A stretch of 64,000 nucleotides of DNA from Dermatemys mawii (GCA_007922305.1 ML677365.1:15618293-15682292); one strand, 5' to 3'; shown: positions 46,192-58,215, numbered from the stretch's first letter. Notes: generated from the sequence alone by a model not told the origin. Made by a program: numbers and translations.

Positions 46192-46278
46192 CGGGAGAAG
46201 AAAAAGGGAGGGTGGAATTTTAAAAGATAGATTTTAGAGAACAAAAGGGAGACTCTCAGTGAAACAAGCAATTCCTAG

Positions 46279-46394
46279 AATCAGAGGGGTAGCCATGTTT
46301 CACACTAACTACACTATTTCAGTTTTAGTTAGTCTTTAACTAAAAATTTCAGTTTTACTTAGTCTTTAAGGTGCCACAGAACTCTTTGTCACTT
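46279..46394. mobile_element. truncated palindromic element with 13-bp duplication
   Basis: Starts AATCAGAGGGGTAGCCATG (inverse of the tail of the 16.2-kb element) and ends CTTAGTCTTTAAGGTGCCAC plus AGAACTCTTTGTCACTT. The middle, including the ribozyme-like core, is deleted, leaving two short TTAGTCTTTAA arms in altered order. The flanks are a perfect 13-bp direct repeat, aagcaattcctag, at 46266-46278 and 46395-46407. It is inserted within the older Harbinger. Confidence 0.7.
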
Positions 46395-46929
46395 AAGCAA
46401 TTCCTAGTACACGGCACATGTTCTTTCTGCACAAGGTCACATTTTGCCTTTTATACTCAAGTGCCTGCCAGTTTGATGTGACCAAGGCATCACTTGGCTG
46501 GGCAACCGAATTCAGCTTTCAGGCAGCCAGGGTAAGGCCTGGGGCATGTGGGATTTTGCTTCTTCCACGATCATTTAAATGCTTTTGGACTATGGCACCC
46601 CCTTTCCCATGCCAAGCAATGCATGGTGGCTTTTCTATTTAAAAGGTGGGCCTGGCCTGCGGTCTCTCTGGGATGATAGCTTCACAGAATTCCCCCCGCT
46701 GCAACCCTTTAGGCCCAACGCCGACACCCCTGCGTGAAAAGATACTCCACCCCCACTGCATGGCTCGGAACAGGGATGAGCCCTTTAAACGGGAGCAGCC
46801 CAGCATGGATGGTTCCCCTCCCTCCTCCCAGCTGCATGGTTCTGATCAGGCCTCAGGCAAACACAAACACCCCAGTGTGAACGGACCCCTCTGATTGTTC
46901 CCTTAAACAAATTCCCCTCTTTCAACCAG

Positions 46930-47150
46930 ATGCCCATGAATGATATCACTCTTGTGAGGCTAGCACAGAAGGATAAAGAATGAATATTACTTGAATGTGC
47001 CCCAAACCCAAGAACTTTTGCTGCCCTGCTCTGTGAAGCAATGATTTCCGACTACTTACTACCGGTCTGGCAGGGTAAAGTGTCCTACCATGAGGACGGA
47101 ATAAGGGAGCCCTATTCAGAAACGTACTTCAAGCTTGCCGATCCCTGTTA
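46930..47150 (+). pseudogene. third Harbinger frame, second copy
   Basis: After an acceptor-like CTTTCAACCAG (AG at 46928-46929), six bases precede ATG 46936: MNDITLVRLAQKDKE, then TGA in place of one codon, then ILLECAPNPRTFAALLCEAM and YLLPVWQGKVSYHEDG. Aligned with 36075-35860 minus, most differences are conservative (I/V, R/K, L/M, E/D), which suggests past selection on the protein. The C-terminal part differs. Same strand as the transposase of this element. Confidence 0.55.
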
Positions 47151-47589
47151 TAACTGTTATGTTCATTTAAATGATTTTGTGCTCTGTGTGTAACGGGTCT
47201 TTTTTCAAAAGGTTTATGATCCTGATCCTGCAGTGGTATCCATGATGATGAACTCTTATGCATGTGAGGAGTTTTTTTTTTAAGTTGGTAGTGTAAGGAT
47301 CTGTTTGCAGATCCTGTTTGCAGGATCAAGACCTAATTCTGCAAAGTTAGGGCTAAAATCTCTGTAGCTGTCGAACTTTCTTTAATCACAGACTTTGCCA
47401 GTAACCATTTGGGCCAGTCTGCTTTCGCAAGTCTTACTTATGGATGTCTTCTCAAGTCAGAGTAGTTTGTATACCCTTGTCTACTGCTGTAGTATTGAGG
47501 ATAGCTTACCACAGAGGGACAGAAAGAAGTCTCCTTCCTCATTTTGAGATTCTGCAGCTACTGCTACTCATCCCAGGCCTCAAATAACT

Positions 47590-47809
47590 CAGAGTATATC
47601 TACACTTACACTGCGGCTGCGGTGCTGTAGCATTTTATCAGCTGCACTGCTGTAGTGCTTCAGAGTAGACACTACCGATTCCTACTGGAGTTTTCCAATC
47701 AGTGTAGGTAATCAACCTCCCTGAGAGGCGGTAGGTTGGATAGGATAGGTTGGTGGAAGAATTCTTCTGTTGCCCTAGCACTGCCTATGCTGGGGATTAG
47801 GTCGGTATA

Positions 47810-47848
<39 letters not shown>

Positions 47849-47915
47849 AGGGTGGATTTTTCACATCCCTGAGAGATGTAGCTATTCTGATATAAGTTCC
47901 TAGTGTATACCAGGC
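47590..47915. mobile_element. MITE (family B) with (CT)n inside
   Basis: Left AGTATATCTACACTTACAC and right CCTAGTGTATACCAGGCC are imperfect inverted repeats. The interior includes TGAGAGGCGGTAGGTTGG and GTGGATTTTTCACATCCCTG. A perfect (CT)n run of 33 bases occupies 47813-47845. Related copies at 56690-56960 and 57990-58215. Confidence 0.7.
47813..47845. repeat. (CT)n microsatellite
   Basis: Sixteen uninterrupted CT units within the family B MITE. Confidence 0.97.
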
Positions 47916-47986
47916 CAAAGTCCTGTAAGTCTGGCCAGGTGCTCCATCTGCTGCACGTTGTGCTCAAGTACCTCATGGAGTTAGAT

Positions 47987-48595
47987 CAGGGATGGGCAAT
48001 TTTTTTGGCCTGAGGGCTACATCTGTGTGGGGAAATTGCATGCGGGGCCATGAATGTAGGGCTGGGGCAGGGGGTTGGGGTGCAGGAGAGAGTGTGGGGT
48101 GTAGGAGGGGCTGTGGTGTGCAGGGACAGGCTCAAGGCAAGGAGTTGGGGCAGAGGAGGGGTGTGAGGTGTACAAGGGGGCTCAGGGAAGGGGGTTTGAG
48201 TGCAGGAGGGGTGCAGAGAGGATTGTGGGAGGGGGCTCAGGGCAGGGGGTTGGAGTGGGAGGTGCAGCAGAGGGCTCAGAATAGGGGATTGGGGTGTAGG
48301 AGGAGTGTGGGGTGCAGGCAGGGTGTGGTGGGGAGGCAGGGGGTTGGGGTGAAGGGTGCAGGAGGGGTTCAGGGTGCAGGCTCTGGCCCAGCACCACTTA
48401 CCTGGAGCGGCTCTGGAGTGGCAGCAGTGCACACCGGGGCCAGGGCAGGCTCCCTGCCTGTCCTGACCCTGCGCTGCTCCCAGAAGTGGCTGGCACCAAG
48501 TCCCTGCTGCCGCTGGGGAAGGGGGAGTAGAGGGCTCTGGGTGCTGCCCTCGCCTGTGGGGACTTCCCCAAAAGCTCCCATTGGCCCCTGTCATT
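47987..48595. mobile_element. hAT-type element, left part, with GC-rich minisatellite
   Basis: Starts CAGGGATGGGCAATTTTTTT and continues with GGCCTGAGGGCTACATC, then a minisatellite of GGGGTGCAGGAGGGG-type units (48060-48380) and a GC-rich block ending near AAAGCTCCCATTGGCCCC. The right inverted end is missing; the matching end of this family is at 39790-39957. The 200-residue open frames on both strands here are low-complexity artefacts. Confidence 0.7.
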
Positions 48596-49357
48596 CAACT
48601 AGTCATTGAACTGAACTTCAGAAATGAAGAAAATAGTCTCTCTGAACATGCAGGAGAGGCTACTTCTGTCAAAAGGGGCTTACCCAGTGACTTCTGTTAG
48701 TTCAACTGTTTAACTTACTTTAAAAGTTTGGCAGCGAGCACATACTGCTTAGTATTACATTTTAAAATTCAATTTAAATGATTTTAATAGATTATAGTAA
48801 ATTTAGGTCTTGACATATGTTGTCATAGCTTGAATTTTAATTTTAAATAGGTGTATTTTGAAAAAGGAAAAAATTGAATTTAAATAAACCTGATTTATTT
48901 CTATTTTTTGTTTTAAAATCACCTATTTCTATACACCCTGAGAGCAGGTATGAATTCAGGATAAACGTTTAAACAGAAATAGTGTAGTTACTGTGAAAAT
49001 ACTGCACAGCTTGTATGTAAAACTGTTCCATTTCTTTAGGAGGGACAAACTTTGAATGAGGCCTCCAGACTTAAGCAACCCCTGAAAAAGTGCTGCCAGG
49101 CCTGTCTCTGATATCACAGAAATGCTGCTTGAAATATTAAAATATGTGTAAATTGTAAATAGAGGGAGTATTACTTCTTTTATTGTATCTTATTAATATT
49201 TTATTGCAAGGTCTTTAGAATTTATGCTATGGAAATAGTACAAAACTTTTACCTTAGAGAGAGGCATAATGGTAAGAGGCAAGATTCAAATGCCAATGTA
49301 TATAAGTCAATAGGCTGAAATGGATTTTCAAATATACAGTGTCAATAGTTTGGTATA

Positions 49358-50105
49358 TAGACTCATAGGCTCATAGACTTTAAGGTCAGAAGGGACTATT
49401 TTGATCATTTAGTCTATCCTCCTGCACAATGGAGGCCACAGAATCTCATCCATCCACTTCTGCAGTAAACCTCTCTTTTATGTCTGAGCTATTAAAGTCC
49501 TCAAATCATGGTTTAAAGACTTAAAGATGCAGAGAATCCTCAGCAAGTAACCCATGTCCCATGCTGCAGAGGAAGGTGAAAAACCCCCAGGGCCTCTGCC
49601 AATCTGCCCTGGAGGAATATTCCTTCCTGACCCCAAAATCAGCTGAACCCTGAGCATGTAGGCAAGACTCGCCAGCCAGACACCAAGGGAAGAATTCTCT
49701 GTAGTAACTCCGATCCCATCCCATCCAACATCCTATCACAGGCCACTGGGCCCATCTACCATGAATAGTCAAAGATCAGTTAATTGCCAAAATTATTTTA
49801 TCCCATCATACCATCTCCTCCATAAACTTATCGAAATTAATCTTGAAGCCAGATAGGGCTCCTGCCCTCACTGCTTCCCTTGGAAGGCTGTTCCAGAACT
49901 TCACTCCTCTGATGGTTAGAAACCTTCCTCTAATTTCAAGACTAAACATCCTGATGGCCAGTTTATATCTGTATGGCCAGTCTGGAGTTGGATACTCCTT
50001 TAGGATCTCCAGTAGTGTTCTTAATGCATGCCAGTAACCACTGGTGTACAATACTTGCAGTATCTTCAGTATTCCATCACAGCTGTTGCTTTTGTACTGG
50101 GTTTG
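49358..50105 (-). mobile_element. CR1 LINE 3' end (minus strand)
   Basis: Read on minus, CR1 ORF2 C-terminal sequence (FSLEIRGRFLTIRGVKFWN, LPREAVRAGALSG) at 50051-49806 is followed by a long 3' untranslated region ending in the CR1 terminal sequence (GACCTTAAAGTCTATGAGCC on minus, at 49385-49366). The coding part is truncated at the right. Confidence 0.85.
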
Positions 50106-51090
50106 AGTTAACAGCAGAACATATTGACGGAGGAAGTTACAGAAACTCTATGATCTAGGCAAGGAGAAGAAGGTATTAAGTTTGCTTAAATAAAACAAAA
50201 TGAATACTCTATGTGGAACTCAGGCTACAGTGTCAGAAGCCTGAATAAGCATCTTACTGCAAACTACAAGAAGTGGCTGGTGCCAGTCTAAAAACAGTCC
50301 TCCAGTTAGTATACGATGGTTTTGCCTCTTCCCTTTAAGAAGTTCCTGAAAACCCCTAATTCATTAAGCATTCCAGTTACAGGGACTGATTGGAGGCACG
50401 TGTTTATATTCTACCAGAGTCCCTTGTGCCTTTGGCTCCTGAGCTCAGGGGAGGATTTGTGTCCTTTATTTGATGAATGGAAATACAACATGCACAATTT
50501 ATAGCACTATATAAATAAGTGTTCTGTTAAAACTTAATATGGAAAATGCACTTAGAGTTCCATAAACATGTCTATAGCAAAACATTAGACTGAACAATAA
50601 TCAGGTTTGTTTTTGAAATAGACTCTTGCAGGTTGTATGGAAAAAAAGGGGACATTTAGAACGATTTCCACGCTGTCCACTCAACACTGGAAAGAGAGGA
50701 AAAGGAGAAGGCTCCTGAAGATAGTGAAAAGGGGAATAAACTTTTCCCAAGGAAAAGGGGAACGGGGAAGGTGCTTCCCCTTCATCAGAAAGCAACTGTT
50801 TTTTGGAGAGGTCTTTATATTTATTTGAGGGGTGTGGGAGTATTGTAATTCATTCTACATGTGCCTCCATCATTTTGGTTAAGCAATCAAACTTCTGGAA
50901 GTCTAGGCCTTTTTGAGGCCTTGATTAAGGTAATCCAAGCATGACTTAAAATTCACTCAGCTGCACCACCCAATATTTGGTTGTCCTAGTGACTCCCCAA
51001 TTCTCATCTTATTAGAACTGTCTGTGGATATTTTTTCATTGTTGATGATCATTAATACATGAATCTCAACTGTTTTGTGTTTGTATTTAG

Positions 51091-51205
51091 TCCGTATGTT
51101 GTCAAGTACTATGGCAGCTACTTTAAGAACACAGATCTATGGATTGTTATGGAGTATTGTGGAGCTGGCTCTGTCTCGGACATAATTAGATTACGGAATA
51201 AAACA
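51091..51205 (+). CDS. STK3: STK3 exon 4 (hinge region of kinase domain)
   Basis: 115 bases between TTTGTATTTAG and the donor ACA|GTAAGT. It completes serine 78 and encodes PYVVKYYGSYFKNTDLWIVM, then EYCGAGSVSDIIRLRNKT, residues 79-116, ending in phase 0. It includes the gatekeeper Met (IVMEY), the hinge (EYC) and helix D. SPYVVKYY is the MST2 form (MST1 has SPHVVKYY). The next exon, which would carry the catalytic loop, is not in the window. Confidence 0.98.
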
Positions 51206-51347
51206 GTAAGTTCCCTTTTCTATGTGTATTTTTTTGTACTGTTGTTTTATTATAATTTTTAGTCTTAAGTAATCTGACTAAGATAAAAGATTTGCCTAGA
51301 AGCTTTGTCTAACTCTAGGGAAATTTTTGAAGAGGGCTCAGTCCTAA

Positions 51348-51909
51348 AGGCATGTCTACACTGAACCAAAAAAAAATAAAATTGTGTTCTTAATTTGGTT
51401 TAGCAAACCTGAGTTAGAATAGCAGTGAAGACATGGCAAGTTAGCTTTTAACTCTTATTAGCAGCTCTAGTAGGGGAGCCCATGATTGAACACAAATTGC
51501 TAACCCAAATAAAAGCTGAGTTACTGGATATGCCTATACTGCAAAAACAAACAAGCAAAATATCACATGGCAGTGAGTTTTAGAGCTTGGGTCAACTGAC
51601 TAGGGCTTGGGGGGCTAAAAATAGCATTGCAGACATTCCTGCTCAGGCTAGCTCTTGGGGTCCGAGACCTGCCCCATTCACATGGTTTCGTAGCCAAAGC
51701 TCTAGCCTGAGCGGGAAGGTCTACACTGCAGTTTTTAGCCCTGTAGTGTGAGTTCTGGAGCCTGGGTCAGTTAACGTGAGCTTAAAACTTGCTGTCACAG
51801 TTTTTTTTTTTTTTTTTTGCAGTGTAGACATTGCTATTTTAACCCTGAATTAACTAATTCAGGTTAGCTAAACTGGGTTGAGAACACCCTTTGCAGTGTA
51901 GACATGCCC
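51348..51909. mobile_element. MITE nested in a related MITE
   Basis: Outer ends AGGCATGTCTACACTG and CAGTGTAGACATGCCC frame the whole. Within it a second pair of ends (GGATATGCCTATACTGC near 51518; GCAGTGTAGACATTGC near 51820) marks an inner element of about 310 bp. TAA precedes and TTA follows the outer element, compatible with a Harbinger-type TWA duplication. Confidence 0.65.
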
Positions 51910-53541
51910 TTAATATTGGGCACTCTTTATTTCATTAAGGCTAATGGAAATTAAAAGTTGTGATTAGAATCTATTAATCTATGAAACCTCTGAGGATGGG
52001 AGCCCTCAAATATGGTATTTATTTCATCTAAACAAGTGTTGCCTCTTTATCTGCAAGATAGTATTCTAGATCACAAAATTCAGTTTATTTTCACTTGATA
52101 ATTTTACACATTTTAAAAGGACATTCATGACATAGTTTGTAGCTCTAAAATGTACAAATTCTTTTTCTCAGTGATGGAAAGAATTAAAACTGTAATACTT
52201 TGTTCTTCTTTACTCCTTCATGTATAGGTACTTTGTTTAGGAAGTTGAGCTGTTAATTGGGCTTTGTTTTTTTTCTTCCCCTGTCTTTCCCCAAAATTGA
52301 TATTCCAGCACTTATTTTGACATCTCCCTGCACCATATGTTAAAAAACATACATGAGGAGGAGAGGAATTATGATGTTTTTGACCTATCAGGTACTCACT
52401 AGGTGCAGGCTAGCATTATCACTCTATTCTCACCCCCTACCCCCAATATTTGTATTTTTCTTTTTTCTTTTATGGAAGCCACTAGGAGTTGTTTCTTTAG
52501 AATGTCAAATGTCATATTATTTAAGTGCCATGTTTAGCTTAAAGCTATTTTTTGTTATAAAATACTGTATGCAATACTTTATTAAAAGTGAAATCCCTTT
52601 GATGTTGAGATTTTTGGAATACTCCCAGATCTCAACAATAGCCTATTTATGGTAGCGAAGGTTTTTCCCTGAAAAGCATCTATACTCAGTGTTTTTTCTG
52701 AGTTACTGTTGAAGAAATGTTGTTCAGACCTCCTGGCCTTTACAACTTGTCCAAATTATAAAGGGAGAGTAGTATTTGGAACTGTTGTTTCAATGTGTGT
52801 CTGGGGTGGGTGTATGAGTTATGTTTTTTTTTTTTTTTTTTTTTAAAGGAGTATATTCTGTTACATCATTGTAATTTGAAAGATGAAGTTGCTTTCTATT
52901 TCATGACTACTAAATGGAACAGAAGGAGTTGCTCTAATTTTCTTCAATAGCCTAATTTTAAAATATGCCCTTAAAATATAATCTTCTTCCCCTCTCCCTC
53001 TGCCCTTACCAGCAAATCATTTCAGGCTGTTTGAAAGAGATTTAAGCAGTTTTAATAAACCTACATGTAGTTATGATGTATTTAGTTAATCACATTTCCA
53101 CTTTAAAATCAGTTTTAACTGTTTATGTTGTACAACCCTAAATGAAAAAGCTATTATAATAGTACCTAAGGCAAGCTGTGTGTCCCATTAGTGGTTGTCA
53201 TGATTTACAAGAATGAAACTACCTTATTTTTCTGTGTAATGATGGAGGAACAACAAGACAACTTATACTGTTGATTCTCTAGGGTAGTAACTTGATTGCT
53301 GTATGACTTTTTATTACATGATGAAAAACTTCTGACTATATATTACTGGAATAAGGCTGGCTAAATACAATACTTTGTGGTTCACCTAAAACAAAGTATG
53401 TTTGTGGAAACAATAATTGGAAACTTATTTTACTGTTTTTTATGTTTTCCACAAGAAATAAACCACTTCACTTAAAGAGGGAGACGAGTTAATTCCTAGC
53501 TTGACAGAATGTGTATTAACTGGCCACTGCTATTCATAGTT

Positions 53542-53840
53542 GTTTGCAATATTGTTGTACCTGTGTTGGTCCCAGAATATTAGAGAGACAGGGTTGGTGA
53601 GGTAATATCTTTTGTTGGACAAGCTTTTGTTGGTAAAGGAGACAAGTTTACTAGCTTACACAGAACTCTTCTTCAGATCTGGCAAAGGCACTCCGGCTCT
53701 TGCAGCTAAATACAAGGTGGAATATATTGTTTAGCATAGGTAGTTAACACATATTGTAAAAGATACCGTAAAATCAAAAGCTTGTCTCTTTCACCAACAG
53801 AAGTTGATCCAAAAAAAGATATTATCTCACCTATTTTCTC
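53542..53840. mobile_element. palindromic element of a second family (hammerhead-like)
   Basis: The left side starts with a tail (TTGTTGTACCTGTGTTGGTCC) then an arm (GGTGAGGTAATATCTTTTG, GACAAGCTTTTG); the right side (CTTGTCTCTTTCACCAACAG, AAAGATATTATCTCACC) is the inverse arm and lacks the tail. It is flanked by attcatagtt at 53532-53541 and 53841-53850. On minus, CTGAAGA lies at 53676-53670, followed by a stem (AGAGTTCTGTGTAAGCT) and a GTAAA in the place where related copies would have GAAA. The core is decayed on this arm and the right arm keeps only its AAAGCTTGTC part. Confidence 0.65.
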
Positions 53841-56099
53841 ATTCATAGTTATGTATTTTAGAATTTTCCTAGATCATCACCATAGTGTAAACAAATACAA
53901 TGGTTGCTTCAGGAAAAACATTCTTAATTTAGAGATTATAGGTAGAAACTAGATAAAATAGATTAAGGTTTAACAATCTTTGTGATTGATTAACTTGTCC
54001 TCCCAAAAAACAACCAACCAATCTGTGGACAAGATAATGGAAGATAGTGCTGTGATTTTTTTTTTTTAAATTCTTATTTAAACATAGGCAAGGAAAAAGA
54101 TGGAAGTTTTTTTCATATTTATTAAAAAATAAATAAATCCCAAGGTGCTTATTCTTTGCCCTTAGTGCCTGTTTGTAAACTTAAAATTGTACCATATAAT
54201 ATATATACATCTCCACCAAATCCTTTCAATATACATACATCTCCATCAAATCCTCAGTCCAACACTTTGTCAAAAGACTGAGCAGAAAGATTTCGGCTTT
54301 GCAGCATGTCAAGAAGTTTACGAATCTTGTCTCAGATCTTGCTTGGTCAGAATTATGGGAACCGAATTCCAGAACTGAGTACCTTTTTAGACCCTTGTTA
54401 GCCACTCCCCTTTCATATCAAGGGGGCTCCAGCTCAAAAGAGAGGCAGCCTCTCAGGTAATGAAGTCCCAAAACATTTTTTCCTTTATAGTGCAAGCCAA
54501 CCCCTGGAATTCCTCCCAGGAGTTTATTTGAAGAAAGTATATATCCAGGAACGGTAATGTAATGTACTCTCAATATGCAACTTCATTTAAGAGGGCCATG
54601 TTAGTCTTCACTAGCTTCACATTTTGAATGGTTCCAAAGTGTGACCCCGTATATTATTCCAAGATGACAAAGGTATGGCTAGCTTTATCAAGGCTCACAT
54701 CGGAGGGAAAAGGGCACTCTTCTCCATAGGTGCTGAAGAAGGGGCAATTACATATGATCACAGCCATCATTTGGTGATCCAAGATGTAATAAAGCACTCA
54801 GGTTGCACACCTCTGTTACTCTCCCTCCATTACAGGTGCAATTGTAAGTTTTAACTGTTTTTACCAGGCCAACAACATTATAGCTTTCCTGTCTGGATTA
54901 ATTTGGAACCAGCTAGTTCTCATCCAAACTTATAGTTAATGTAGCCACTGGGTAACTTATTCCATTGTTCTATCAGATCAGACATGATGGAGATGGGAGT
55001 TTGTCATGCTGAATACACTGCAGCCTATGTCACCTCACTAACCCTACCAGCATCCTCAAAAAGAAGTAACTGTGGTACCACTAAACCCCTGTAGTATCCT
55101 GCAGGAAAGAAACCTTTGGGCAAAGGAATCCACAGCCAATAGCTTATTTTTTTTCAGAAAGCCAAGAGTGACTCCTTCCACAAACTGCTATAGTTTACAA
55201 GCAAAAGAACAACATCAAAACTGCTGACCAATCTAAAAAGATCAGCACGGATTCTCTCTCTTTTCGTTACTAGGGGATCATCCACTTGTATAACCAGTGC
55301 AATTTCTATGTCCTGTCCAGGCTGGTAAACCTAGAAATTGGGGTCAAGGAAACCAGAGGACAGCAAAAATCAAAACAAACAAAAAAACTCATCAACGTTA
55401 ATTTTTCCACGACAGCCTTTTCCTGACCTTCCCCAAAAATGAAGACTATATATATTGTCAGCGTCAAAATTGGCTTCTTGAGCACTGGCTTCACAGTAGC
55501 TGTAAGAGCTGCTTGCACTCTGCACTTCCATAGGGAAATGTTGACAGTCTTAATCAAGAAGGAAACCACCATTTTCCCTACTGTCCTCCAGCAGCCTGGA
55601 AGGGCAAGTGTCCAGCTTACAGGTTGTAGCAGAAAGCTACTTCAGTACCTCTTTAACTTCAGTGAGCAATACTGGCTGAAATTCAGAAGACTAATTCATT
55701 GTTCCTTCAAGACAGTGTTCCGTTTCTATAGAAGTAAACAGTTTATTCTAAATTCAAGCAGTTTTTATTTGCCAAGTAATATGAACATTTTGAGGGGAAG
55801 AACTCAACTCTGTAACTGTGATGAGACAGCTAGGCTTGACCAAGCTATTGGCCACTAAGGATGGTATTTTTCTGTATTGAAGTTCCTTTGGTAGGGAAAA
55901 AAAACTATATAATTGGTTGCAGTCTGCATGAGATTTCTGTCACTGGTGTTCTGGCTGTCTCTTCTCTCCCTTGAGCTGTCTTTTATGGGAACCATGGTGA
56001 AGATGGAGCTTGTGCAGAGGGCATTTAGGGGCCATTGTTTCAATAGGGAATGACCAAATACTAATATAAAGCTTGCCAAAACCATTAATAGGTTGTTAT

Positions 56100-56245
56100 T
56101 CTGAGAGCAGGCAGGTATATAAAATCATGAGTGGTGTGGAGAAAGTGAATAAGGAAAAGTGATTTACTTGTTCCCTTAATATAAGAACTAGGGAACACCA
56201 AATGAAATTAATAGGCGCAGAGGTATTCATTAATCCCTAGTGAAC
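56100..56245 (+). mobile_element. CR1 LINE fragment
   Basis: In + strand frames it reads IMSGVEKVNKE, a segment of the CR1 ORF2 C-terminus, followed by a piece resembling NIRTREHQMKLIGAE. The same block is found on minus at 60525-60650. Both ends are truncated. Confidence 0.6.
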
Positions 56246-56689
56246 AATGAGTTAACTCAATTCCAGTTTTCATCTTCACTTGCAAATGAAAAGGATAGTA
56301 AAAGTAACTTAGAAGGATAAGTTCCATTCCCAGAATTAGTAAAACTGGATTGAACCTCAAGCTGGGAAGTTTTTCTATATATTAAATAATTTAAATTTGT
56401 TGTGAACACTAACCCTTAAGGAGACAAGCTTGCTAATCACACCTGTTTCCCTCCTGCCCACCCTTTCTGTGGAATCATTCCACTCTCTTACAAAATTATT
56501 GATTTTGTGATATAATAAAAAAAAATAGGAAAAGGAGATAGCGGATATATCCTGTACTGTTTCAAAACAGCAACTGTAAAAAATTGCTGTTGCTTAACTT
56601 AATTTCTTTACAGTTTTGTGTGTGGGGGGAAGAGGGAAAGTTTGAAGCGTGCAGTGGTCCCTAAATAGAGCATTACTCTTTCTTGTCGT

Positions 56690-56960
56690 GTCTACATGAC
56701 CAACTTATGTCAGTATGACTGCATTGCTCATGGATGTGGATTTTCCACCCCACTTTGTGACGCAGTCATACTGACATAACCCTCTGTGTAGATAGTACTG
56801 TGTCAATAGAGGGGCTTCTCCTGGCAACCAAGCAGCTGCCTGTTAGGGAGGTGGAGTACCTATAACAAGGGAAAATCTCTCTCTAGTCAGTATAGGTAAC
56901 ATCTTCACTAAGCACTAGAGCAGCACAGCTGCAGAACTGTAAATGTAGACGTGCCCTCAG
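56690..56960. mobile_element. MITE (family B), inverted copy
   Basis: CGTGTCTACATGACCAACTTATG at the left and AAATGTAGACGTGCCC at the right are inverted ends. The interior contains GTGGATTTTCCACCCCAC-type palindromic sequence and AGGGAGGTGGAGTACC, the reverse orientation of the element at 47590. Confidence 0.6.
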
Positions 56961-57989
56961 GTTTCTCGGAGCTTGTTGCATTTGTGTAGTCTATTACTTT
57001 TTGAACATATGCCATTGCATGAACAGCTTACACAATTTTAAGAATTATCCAAATTGTGTTCCAGTATGCACTAAGTGTAAAATATAGATAGATTCTTTCT
57101 CTGTATTTTCTTCATTTATTCCATAATCCTGATTGGAAAACTGAAGGAGCTCTTCCTGGAATATGGCACATGCAAAAGATCTATTCTTACTATTCACCTG
57201 AAAATAATAGTTAGAAAAGCTTATATGTCCCTATTGTGTTCATCCAGAGTAACTGAGAAGGATAGTAGTGTGTTTTAGTAATCTGTCACGTTATCTGAGT
57301 AGTCCTACTGGTTCATGAAGCAGCCATGTGAAAATGGCCATATCTCACTATATGTTTTCTTGTACTATATTATTTTAACTTTCGGGGGCAAGGACACGTC
57401 ATTTGTTGGTTGTCTTCCTGAAAGCACAGTGTGCAATTTATATTCCTATGTAAATGATGATAAATTGTAGAAATGGGAAAGACCTGGATCATCTAGTGTG
57501 TGTCTTTGCCATTGCTGGATCCTTACAATGTGTTTATTTTTAAAAAGATGCCTTGTCCAGTCCACTTTTAACAGTCCCAAGCAATGGAGTTTACTAGGTT
57601 TCCTACTCAGGAAGTTTTGTCTTGCCATTCATTCACAGTTTTTTATTTCTTTCATTTTCATCCCATTTTTCCTGGTTATGCTCTTTTGTATTACCCTAAC
57701 TGAATATGAGGAGGCAATTTTCCACACATCTTGACTGAAAAAACAACAAAAAACCCCCACAATTTGAAAATGTAGAGTGTAATTCTTCAAAATGTGTCAC
57801 ACAATTGTTGACTTTTAATGCAATCTTATAATGCCCTTTTCACCTTAAATAAACAAATAACAGGCTACCTGGTGTTTAGCGAGTGAAATAAAGAAGGTTG
57901 TTTAAAACCCAGAATGATTGTGGAGGCCTGTAGTATTGGCAGCTGACCTCTTTATGAAGAAGCAATATCTTAGTACTGAACATGCATTG

Positions 57990-58215
57990 TAGGGCCAGCC
58001 TATACTATAAAGTGTTGTCTGATGCTGCTCTACTGGTATAGGTAGACCAGCAGAGCCTCCTGGTGGAGAGGCAGCTTATACTAGTGAAAGGAGTGATTTT
58101 GCAGGAAAGGTACATCTGTTTTGCTGGCATAGTTTGTAGTCAGGAGCGTGGTTTTCTCACACCCCTGACTGACACAGCCCAACAATGCTTTGCAGGGTAG
58201 AGCAGCAGGCATTAA
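57990..58215. mobile_element. MITE (family B), decayed copy
   Basis: GGGCCAGCCTATACTATAAAG opens the copy, with TGGTGGAGAGGCAGC and GGTTTTCTCACACCCCTGAC phrases that match the family B interior. The right end is eroded. Confidence 0.5.

Larger units (their letters stand above)
43599..47150. mobile_element. second, older Harbinger transposon, right-truncated
   Basis: The left end (GGGTACGTCTATCATACG near 43600) resembles a Harbinger terminus. Order from left: transposase on + (44234-45490), Myb exon 2 on minus (46191-45740), and the third frame on + (46930-47150). This is the mirror order of the 34.7-kb element. Myb exon 1 and the right inverted repeat are not visible, so the right side is truncated. 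Divergence from the first copy and many stops mark it as an older insertion or a different subfamily. Confidence 0.8.
43055..51090 (+). other. STK3: STK3 intron 3 (8 kb)
   Basis: Phase 2 intron bounded by GTATGA and TTTGTATTTAG. Stretches 43055-43598, 47151-47589, 48596-49357 and 50106-51090 hold no recognised feature beyond AT-rich unique sequence; the rest is transposon-derived and listed separately. Confidence 0.88.

Noticed and set aside
47992..48609. Open frames of about 200 codons on both strands
   Set aside because: They run through a GC-rich minisatellite inside a hAT element. The translations are low complexity, with no domain and no splice context.
18005..51205. Assignment to STK4 (MST1) instead of STK3
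   Set aside because: At the positions that differ between the paralogs (SEDSL, VFKAIHKESGQVV, SPYVV) the window matches MST2.
55439..55858. 139-residue open frame in intron 4
   Set aside because: No family resemblance, cysteine/serine/leucine-rich composition typical of chance frames, and an opposing open frame overlaps it.
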